Shown: positions 54,902-64,000 of the stretch, one piece after another
Position numbering within the stretch: the stretch's first letter is position 1
Layout: every line of letters starts with the position of its first letter
DNA from: Carex sylvatica
Lineage: Eukaryota > Streptophyta > Magnoliopsida > Poales > Cyperaceae
Direction: 5' to 3'
DNA: 64,000 nt
NCBI GenBank assembly: GCA_964058845.1
Contig: CAXKVR010000029.1
Span: forward strand, 239,270-303,269
Position numbers and translations under genes: made by a program
Notes under the pieces: generated by a model
What the model was told of the DNA's origin: nothing
What the model saw: the letters and a program-made list of their open reading frames with translations, nothing else
The model's database searches: none

Positions 54902-57900
54902 TCACTTCTGATAATTAGCGAGCTTGCTAATGCAAATAGCGGGAAACGGCTGTGACAAATAGGCCTGTGTGCAGGTTGATATCTCCTGAGCCACCGATCG
55001 CATGGTAGGTCTCTGCTCAGGCTTCACTTGTGTGCATGCAATGGCTACCTCGAATATAAAAACCACTTTTTCGGCCAATTGGCCGGTTGGGGGAGTCAGT
55101 CTCTGATCAAGCACATCCTTCAGTAACATATCATTTCCTTCAGATGACGCAATGGAGGGTAGAGATGAGAGGAGATCCCGGGGATGCTTTCCCATCATAA
55201 TTTCAAGGGCCACCACGCCAAAGCTATGCACGTCGCATTTTTCAGTGACCTTCATTGTGTACGCCAACTCTACACAAGAAAATTGAAAAGAAAGCCAGAT
55301 CAAGAGATTTTATCAAGTGTCCAAAGCCGAGGAACTCTAAATATTTTTATTCACTTCAAAGACATAATTTAAGTTAGTGAAACCAAAATAAAGCAAGTCC
55401 AATTGGGGTACCAGCAAATTTTGGTATAGTATTGAAATTTATATAATGTTGATCTAATTACCTGGTGCCATGTAGCCGTAAGTTCCCACCATAGATGTCC
55501 AGCTGGTAGAACCCAACCCAAGGAATTTAGCAGTACCGAAGTCTGACAACCTAGGCTCAAACTCAGAATCAAGTAATATATTATTCAATTTAATGTCTCT
55601 GTGCACAATCGGTGGCTTGCAGTCGTGGTGTAGATATGCCAAGGCATGTGCAATGCCTTGTATAATCTTCACTCGCATTGCCCAGTTGAGCTTCGTCTCC
55701 CCCTCGGTCCCATACAGTACATTCCCTAAACTGCCCTTCTTGATATATTCATAAATTAAGTACTTGTAGCTGCCACTTAAGCAAAACCCATGAAGCTTTA
55801 TTATATGACGGTGCCTCACCTCTGTGAGAGCCCGTATCTCATTTTCATAACTCTTCTTGTATATCTCTTGCACCTCGCCAGTATTTTGAACCTGGATACG
55901 TTTCACAGCTACAATTTGATCAACCGAAAGCTCGGCCTTATACACCATACCAAACCCACCTTTACCAACACAATATATCCCGTTGAAATTATCAGTTGCA
56001 TTTATGATATCTGAGAAACTGAATTTGCCATCTCTATCCCAAATGAACAAGTCGGACATATCCTTACTTGCGCTTTCAATCTTAATTTCCTCTTCCCTTT
56101 TCTTTCTTGACAGTACCAAGATTGTGATTACTGTGGTTACTAACAATACTATACCAGAAATTGGTACAAATATTGCAATAATCAGCTTTTTTCGATGGTT
56201 ATGTGAAGTATAATCTTTGGTATTTGTATAACAAGAGGTTAGGCCTTGAAAGTCTCCACAAAGGCCAGGATTCCCAACATAAGCATTTGGTGAATCTCTA
56301 AAAGCAATTCCAGTTGGAATGGTACCAGTTAAATTATTATAAGAGAAATCAACTGATTCTAGACTAAACATGCTAGACAATGATTCAGGGATTTGACCGG
56401 TGAGAAGGTTGTGCGATAGATTAAGATTTTCCAATTGTGTCAACTTGTCTAAAACAGACGGTATCAGACCAGTAAGAAAATTACTGCTCAAATCCAAGTG
56501 ATATTGCAACCTTTGCAAATTGCCAAGCTCCTTTGGAATATTTCCCGATATATTGTTTTGGTGCAAATCAAACAACAGTAAAGAATGTAGATTTCCAATC
56601 TCGGGAGGTGTATTTCCAGAAAGGTTATTTCTTGATAGATCGAGGTACTGAAGCTTGGTAAGGCTACCCAGATCAGAAGGAATTTGACCTAGTAATATAT
56701 TATCACTCAAATTTAACTTGAATAATAACCTAAGTTTTCTCAACTCAGGAGGAATTACACCTGTTAACTGGTTTGATGCCAAGCTTAGGTCCCGCAAATT
56801 TGTAATCTCACCAAAAATAGCCGGAATTTGACCCGTTATATCATTTGCATCTATATATAAACGTTCGAGACTTGTGCATTGACCCCAACTGCTAGATAAT
56901 TCACCGGTCAATGCATTACCAGTCAAATCCAGGTAAGATAGATTTGGGTGCACTCCAAATGCTTTTGAGATGTCCCCGGTGAAACGGTTATATTCCAACT
57001 GAACCCGAGTCAGACTCGAACAATTTTTCAAACAGGAGGGTAATGTCCTGGTGAAGTTGTTAAAAACTGTAGTTAGGTTTTTAAGAGTGAATTTTTTACA
57101 CAGATCACGAGGCAATTCACCATAAAAACTGTTGTATGAAATATCAACATTCACGAGTTTCCCGTTTCGGCCAAAATCAGGAGCGATTGTACCAGTCAGG
57201 TTGTTGGAAAATACTGAAAAGAGGCACAAGTGAGCGAGCTGGGAGATGGAATCTGGCAAGTGCCCCGAAAGTTGGTTAGTATTTAAATCGAGTTTTTGTA
57301 ATGCCGTAATGTTACCGATTTCAGCTGGGATTTCACCTGACAGGTTGTTGTTGAACATATGTAACACCAAGAGATTTTTGAGGTTGCCAATGGAAGGTGG
57401 TATTGAACCACTAAGTGAGTTGATCGATAAATCCAATTCGGTTAATAGAACTAAATTTCCAATTTCCGACGGGATGGACCCGACCAAGTAGTTGCTGTTC
57501 ACATACAAAATTGCAAGCTTCTTGGCCAACCCAATTTCTGATGGAATTTCGCCTGTCATGGAATTATTTTGCACTTGGAAAGAAATAAGCTCTGGCCAAT
57601 TTTTGAAAAACTTTCCAGAAATTCCACCGGACAATTTATTACTTGATACGCCAAACTCTCTCATATTTGTGAGATTTACAAAAGTACGCGGTAATGGTCC
57701 TGAGAGCTGATTAAGAGAGAGCTCAATGAAATTGAGACTTGTACAGAGGCCGAGCTCTGGTGGTATGGTTGAGTTAAGTCCGGCAGATTTTATATTCAGC
57801 CGTTCAAGAAATTTTAGCTGACCAAGAGACGATGGGAGGGACCCACCAAGTGAATTTTCTCCAAGTTCAAGTACTCTTAGGCCTAATATCGAACCAAGTA

Positions 57901-58942
57901 CTGATGGGACCCTACCAGTGAAGTTGTTTCTATTGAGGTGCAACCCGCGCAACAATGACAGGTTTGCAAGGGAGTCTGGTATCGTGCCAGAAAATGTATT
58001 ATTTGAGAGATCTAGGTGGGTCAGATTTGAGAGGTTAGCAAGTGAATCTGGTATCAGGCCAGAAAATGTATTCAAAGAGAGATCTAGGTGGGCCAGATTT
58101 GAGAGGTTAGCAAGGGAATCTGGTATCAGGCCAGAAAATGTATTCAAAGAGAGATCTAGGTGGGCCAGATTTGACATGTTTGCAAGGGAGTCTAGTATCA
58201 GACCAGAAAATGCATTCTGAGAGAGACCTAGATCGGTGAGATTTGACAGGTTTGCAAAGGAGCTGGGTATCCTGCCAGTAAATAAATTCTGAGAGAGATT
58301 TAAGTAATTGAGATTTGTACATTTTAAGATGAATTCGGGGAAGGGACCAGTTAGATAATTCAGATACAGCGACAGGTACGATACTGACGGCATGGCTGAA
58401 AAATTTGAATAATCTGAGTTGTTGAGATAATTCCCACCGAGATCCAAATGGCGTACCCTGCTTAACTGACTAAGCTGGTATGGTACCGGCCCGACTAAGT
58501 AGTTGTTAAACACACTCAGATAAACCAACTCACTCAACTGACCCATCTCCGGTGGTATAAAATTTTCAAAGGAGTTGCTACTAAGGTCTAGTGAGGTTAA
58601 TTTAGAGAGGTTACAGATACTAGAAGGGATGGATCCTTGAAGAATGTTATTACTTAGATTGAGCGAAACAAGGTTGGGAAAAGAAGATAAATTTAGAGAG
58701 TCTAATGTACCATTGAGACTGGCGCTTGACAAAGAGATTTGCACCACATTACCAGCTGTGTCGCAGGTGATACCGTGCCAAGAGCAAGGACCAGTACCGT
58801 TGGTGGTAGACCATGAGGCTATAGACCCTGTCTGGTACAGGCTTGATTTCCACTTGTGCAGTGCTTCTACTTCGGTATCTGCTGAAGTTGCAACTAAAAG
58901 TGTAATGAAAATAATAATGAGAAATCTCACTTCTCTCTTCAT
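54902..58942 (-). CDS. LRR receptor-like kinase, subfamily XII-type (MIK2-like), 1282 residues
   Basis: Two exons, 58942-55462 and 55269-54902, joined CCAG|GTAATT ... GTGTAG|AGTTGG at MAP|ELAY. Residues 1-21: signal peptide. Residues 25-60: LRR N-cap with CSWHGITC. About 30 LRRs follow up to residue 880, with a C-cap [14 protein letters not shown]. One membrane helix lies at about 920-944. The kinase has GKGGFG (993-998), catalytic Lys in VAVK (1014), HRD (1114-1116), DFG (1134-1136) and APE, so it is a complete RD kinase. The plan and wording match the MIK2-like group of plasma-membrane receptors that sense secreted or wall-derived signals; the ligand is unknown. Four LRR units (57940-58240) are near-identical 72-base repeats. 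The start has A-rich context (AAAATGAA); a 190-base intron lies in the kinase. No damage seen. Confidence 0.95.
58009..58296 (-). repeat. Near-identical 72-bp LRR-coding units in the receptor gene
   Basis: GATCTAGGTGGG-type starts at 58009, 58081, 58153 and (diverged) 58225, exactly 72 bases apart. Each unit encodes one 24-residue LRR ([19 protein letters not shown] then LIPDS). The first two differ at very few positions. Confidence 0.93.
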
Positions 58943-59196
58943 TTTTGTTTGTTTGTTTACTCAATGGAGATGATAGCAAGTATGATTTGCTTAAGATATT
59001 GCAAATGTGAGAGATAACGAGTGTCAAATAAATAGTCTCTAGTGGGAAACAACCAAAAAAAGGGCCAAAATATCGGACGAAAGACAGCTTAGCAATTCAA
59101 TGTTAATTCTTGGATAGTATGGTAGACATTCAACCGTCAAGATAACATCAGACGGTCGGGAGGAGGACCTGTTGTGCGCAATTTGTGTCCCCCTAA
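58943..59196. other. Upstream region of the receptor kinase gene
   Basis: Only about 250 bases separate the receptor start codon from the dispersed repeat beginning near 59197, so the promoter is short or includes repeat sequence. A minus-strand CTATTTATTTGAC near 59024-59036 is a weak TATA-like candidate. Confidence 0.4.
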
Positions 59197-62100
59197 TAGG
59201 GGTGCAAACGGATCGGATAATATCCAACCGTATCCAAAAATTTGATATGGATATCCGATATCCGAATATTCGTACATATATGGTTTTGAATTTTAATTTT
59301 ACCTATCCGATTAGTAGATATATACCGTATAGGGTAATATATATTATGAAAATATTTATGTATATTCTTCATCAAAATAAATATGTATATGCAGTTTAAT
59401 AAATCATTGGCATGAATATGTAATTTAATAAATTAATTTAAGAACATAAAGTACATATGTTGTGGTTTAGGAATGTAAATGGTATGATACAGATATTACA
59501 TAAAGTTAAAAATCTAACAATATTCTTATCCGCTATAAATTTTCAGATACGGATATGGATAGTCTCGGATACATATACATATCGGATAATTTAGTAATTT
59601 TCTGAATTCGAATTCCCTAAACTAACTCTAATCTTAAGTTTGCATCTGGACCTTAGAATAAGAATATGGCTTAATTCGGCGCGAGGTGAAACTAAATCAA
59701 TCAGATCGTGACAGTCACCACCAAAAAGTTATAATGGAGATATTTAATCAAACAAGATCAGGAAACTGAATCAACCAGATCAAAACTGTTATCACTCAGA
59801 GGTCTCAATAAAGAGCCGCCAATGTGAAAGCTAGAAAAAAAGTACAAAAACAGAAGATCATAAAAAGAAGAGGAGAGAAAGAAGGGAGAAGAGGAGGATA
59901 AATATAGCACATAACAAACACAAACACAAACACAAACAATAAAAACAAACAAGAACATCGAACACATCAAGTAAGTAACTACATGTACAACTCATTCCAC
60001 CCTCCCTTCCATTGCCAAAGAAGGCAAAAACAACTCGGGAAAAGAGGAGATGAAGAAGTGGACAATTTGTCTTGGAGAATAAGAGCCCCCAAATTGAAGC
60101 GGTGGGCAGATCCACCAAGCACAAGCACTGAGATTCATTAGACGGAAACACCTTGAACGAATGCCGGATCAAAGAGCGGTGGTCAAATTCACTAGGTGGA
60201 AGCACCAAAAATAGTGACCAGATCTACTAGGCATAACCACTTGCTTAAACGATATTCTATGGAGAAATTTAAGGTATATCCCTCAATTTTTTTGATAATT
60301 TGTTCTTTTATAGTAAATGTTGGAGGTCAAGCCACCTAAGTCTTTAATACCATTTTATTACAACAAATGATTTTTCTTATCCAATTTTCGATCTCATGAC
60401 CTCCCATATTATATGTGGTGTGCCTTTGCCACTTGACTAAAGGCTAGTTTTTTAAAATAAAATAAAAATGTATCCAATTTATTCTCTCTTTTTTTCTGTT
60501 AATTCTCGTTTTAAATTTATAAAATACTTATTTTATCCTTGATTAAAAACTAAAAATTATGTAGCACAATTAAGAAAACTGTTCAGTTGTCTAATTGACT
60601 GGTTTGTGAGGGCAAATTCTTCATTTTCTTATTTGTAAGTTGTAACGTACATGCATGTGTATATCTAAATGCCACTGTGGTGATTGTGATTTTTGAAAGA
60701 GTCTCCGTTTACCTCTAGTCAATGCAAGAGTATCCGTTTACCTCTGATTTGATATTGTGATTTTTGAAAGAGTCTCCGTTTACCTCTAGTCAATGCAACT
60801 TTTCAGCACGCTTGTCGTTTGTTATGGTGCATTTTTCAATTTTTGTCAATGCATAACTAAGTCTGGATCTTTCTTAGTTTGACAACGAAAGCGATCTTAA
60901 TTTGTAGGATTATTTGACTGAAGTCATCTCTCTCCTTCAGATAGAGTGGCAAGGGATTGGCCTCTGTTTTTTCTCTTAAAAGTAAAATCGGTTGGCCCAT
61001 CTTTTTTTCTTTCCAATTAGATATGGACGACACGGTATACATACACAATTGTTATTTCCAATTAGATATGGACTCAACCTAACTGTTCAAATTAAGTCCA
61101 ACTTTCCTTTCACCTAATTCGTTCATCTATACAACCAATTACTTGATTGAAGTTTCCATAAAATTTTCGCATCTTATCTAGTCATCTGCTTTTTATTGTC
61201 TTCTTTTTCTTAGGATAGTGCTTATTACTGTATTAATCTCAGTGAAAAGGACTTGTTAAGTTTGTCATTTAGGCTGTACCATAGAAGGAAACGTTCCAGA
61301 GCGGACTCGGCCGATTCAGACTGGAATCAGACTGTATCGATCTTATTTCAAGCCGAGTTACGCAATTCGTGATTGTTTCGTCCAATTTTGGCTGGAAGGG
61401 ACCGATTCCAATCCAATTTCGATCGGAATGGTCCGATCCCAGTCAAATTCCAGCCAAAATGATCCAATTCTACCGAAACGGCCGAAACACGCATATAACA
61501 ATCTCCAAAAAAAATTCCCTCAGTGTGAAACATAACTACCACCACAACATACTAACTTTTGTTGCTAGAAACTACATTTACATATATTTTGTAATTTGTG
61601 CTATATCTAGTCTATTCAATCACAGATTGAGAATTTTGTTGTCTTTTTTTCTAACTGGACTCAGGCAAAATAAAGTGATGTATGAAGTTGTACTTATATT
61701 CTAAAGTGATAGAATAAATTAAAAAGAAAATAATTTGTAGTTTGAAAGTGACCCGTGATTAAATTATTGAATGTAATGCGTATATTGAAAGAGTGTGTTT
61801 TTAGTTGTAATGCTTTTTGTTATATTATATTAGTTTATTATTTGATTGTAGTCACTTTTCTAAATAGAAACTATTGACAAATATTTTTTTATCAATTTTT
61901 GTCTAATTTTTTAGTATAAAACAAGCTTCTGGTAAAAAAGTCCAAGTTTTTGATCCAATTCGGCCGATTCTACGGTCAAATTTTTCAGGTAATTCTTAAG
62001 TCCTTGAATAGCTCTATACAAGTGGATATATTCGTACCATTCTTTTAAGGTATTTTTTTATGTTTTCGGAAATTTTGTTATCATAATATACTGTGTTTTT

Positions 62101-64000
62101 TTTTACATATAGAAGTAATTGGTTACTATTATTTTGATTTCAGTTGAGACAGGTCATTCTTATTTGTCAAGCAAACGAATCCGAGGCTTTCTGACAATGT
62201 AACTATTCTCCAGATACAACATTTGTTAAAATCAAACAATCCAATACGTTTAATATGATGTTCATTTTATAAATTTTGATAAAGTTCAACTGCATGATTA
62301 AAAATAATACATTTGTATTAATTGGGGCACCTTTGTCAGCTGTAAAGGACAACCAGTTTGCACATCCTATATTTAAAACGAAAAAGGGTACTGGTCAACT
62401 GTACGTGGGTCCCCCCAGCCAATCTGGGTAGTATAGGTTGGTACCAAAATGTACCAAAAAGTATATATTCCTGTAGTTATGATTTGTACCAAGTATTAAA
62501 TAGTATTCCTGCAGTTGCTTCCTTTTCCTTTTGTATGGTTTTGGACTGTTCATAGTCAAGTTTAATGGGTAATGACACATTTGCCTTTATCTCAACGGGT
62601 TCTCTGTTTTCTGAATCGGGATTTATTTGTCGGTTTTTTTATTTTTCTTTTAGTTACCACCCAAATAAATCTGAATTAAATCATTACCGCTCGATTATGG
62701 ACAATTTTATTTGTACCACCCTTGCAGACTGGGTCCGCGCACAGATCAAAAAAAGCGCGTCGATTGGGTATGCAAACTGATTTGGTGCACGGACTGGATA
62801 TGCGAATTGATCGGTATGCATACTGGGAGAGATGCACCTATCCGTGCACGGACTGGGTACGCGGACATATCCATAGAAGCATAAACCCCCTCGCGCACCG
62901 AATTTTTACCACTCTCTCCCTTCGTCTCAGCACACAGATGCACACGAAACAGCGTGGTTAACAGCAAGAAGGTGGAAGAAGACGATGTCATCTAAGGAAG
63001 CAAGGTTTCTTCAATCTTCAAGGGTTGTGGTTATGATTTTCTTATTTTATTTTTTTTATTTTGTCATGGCTCTAAGTAGCTAAATTTCCCCTCTCTTGGG
63101 TTAGATGTAATTGAATTCTTTATTATTCCTTTTTATAGTTATTTTTCCTCCATGCCTATCTTGAGATTTCGTTATTATTTGAATTGTTATTGAAACGTAT
63201 CCTTGCATACATAGTTCTTACTACTATATACCAATGTCTTCCACATACCTATATGCGTTGAGTCGTTGCGTCCTAGTGTGAGGGACAAACATGTAAGTAC
63301 TCAAACACTACGGCTAACGAGACTCGGCAGCTGTTCAAAGGCTAAGGTTCGAACCTAGTGGACTCCCTTGGAAGATACGAGTATATGTTGCATGACGAAT
63401 TATAATTAGGAATTTACTTAGCAATAAGTACGGTTTAGAATTACTACTTAGCGAGTAGTAGGGGATTATAATTGGTTAGGTTAGTGTGAGTAAATTAGAT
63501 TACATAGACAATCTGAATTGTTCCCCACAAGCCGATCGAAAGATCAGAGAACCTTTCAAATACATGCATATGACTGAGACCTGGGCAACCATAGGGAATA
63601 ATAGTACCGGTATCTTAAGATGCGTACGACTCTGTCTGCGGGGTGGTCCAAACCATATACAGCAATGACAGTGCCATATGCGGGTTAGACATGAGTATCA
63701 TAAATATATTTCGAATTAATTTAGAAGGATATCATCTAAACCCTAGAGGATACCTATTTTTGTGATTTAATTCAATTGCTAGCACGTTCACCTGAAACCT
63801 AGACAGAAGAAACTGTATAACACCACAGAAGAAAATTGTATAAAATTATTGTATCTTTACTGCTTTATAGAATTTCTTTTATGAAAAAATTCTTCATTCA
63901 CGTTGTACTCAAGCACCACAGAAGGAATCTTTGTCGATCATTCCAATGGGATGGACCTTGGCGATATTGTTTGTACCTCTAATAGTAAAGTGTCGTTTAA
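59197..64000 (+). repeat. Dispersed 4.7-kb repeat, copy at 59.2-64 kb, with hAT-like leading edge
   Basis: Starts TAGGGGTGCAAACGGATCGG, the wording of hAT-type terminal sequence, followed by ATCCGATATCCGAATATTCG. From 59312 it matches 8877-13200 with few differences, and its first 1.6 kb also matches 7077-8674. Here there is no Copia end, so this copy shows the arrangement before the Copia joined the other two. It carries the inverted RALF-upstream segment (about 60830-61030). Near the window end (63905-64000) it is rearranged relative to 13360-13560. No transposase domain read. Confidence 0.75.

Noticed and set aside
57246..58973. Several plus-strand frames opposite the receptor kinase (57246-57491, 57918-58220, 58644-58973)
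   Set aside because: Shadows of the LRR coding sequence; their repeats mirror the LRR units.

Overview
This is nuclear DNA of a flowering plant. The evidence is genes split by GT-AG introns (a cytochrome P450 and an LRR receptor kinase), plant-only families (cellulose synthase, RALF-like peptide, phytepsin-type protease) and dense plant transposons, all in AT-rich sequence. The species cannot be named from the sequence alone.

Host genes are few. At the left edge is the 5' part of a minus-strand CYP90/CYP724-like P450 (three exons, 102-2176; the rest lies off the window). At 17995-18494 is a two-exon gene for a small secreted cysteine peptide resembling RALF. At 41877-42774 is a second two-exon gene for a small secreted peptide of unknown family. 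At 54902-58942 (minus) is a complete LRR receptor-like kinase of 1282 residues, the only large intact gene. Broken host pieces are a cellulose synthase 3' end (53656-54677), one aspartic-protease exon (28066-28234) and a truncated second start of the RALF-like gene (14575-14700).

Transposons make up most of the rest. Three CACTA-type elements have visible ends and matching 3-bp target duplications: 3580-4737 (ACT), 32365-36005 (GCA) and a 163-bp miniature 49673-49835 (TCG). A second CACTA-like family, recognised by CATACACGG-type subterminal repeats, occurs around 3060-5375, at 21083-21180 and at 45593-53082. Copia material lies at 5384-7076 (3' half), 38220-41095 (decayed) and 46928-52106 (both LTRs, nearly identical). 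A solo LTR lies at 43877-44223. Two LTR-type insertions of one family, 25420-27415 and 28747-32232, have 5-bp target duplications and share a tandem array. A 5'-truncated LINE at 15975-16211 has a poly(A) tail and target duplications.

Two duplication systems shape the layout. (1) The segment around the RALF-like gene has been repeated several times between 14.5 and 37.6 kb. One copy was then split by an LTR element and a CACTA element, while another copy keeps both empty sites. (2) A repeat of about 4.7 kb occurs at 8.9-13.5 kb and again at 59.3-64 kb, and its first 1.8 kb, with a Copia end, is also tandemly duplicated at 6.9-8.7 kb. This repeat carries an inverted copy of the RALF-like gene's upstream region.

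The most interesting object is the CACTA element at 32365-36005. It carries a five-exon gene fragment encoding a universal-stress-protein-like domain, with every splice site canonical and the frame open (174 residues), arranged head-to-head with an open Copia gag-derived reading frame.
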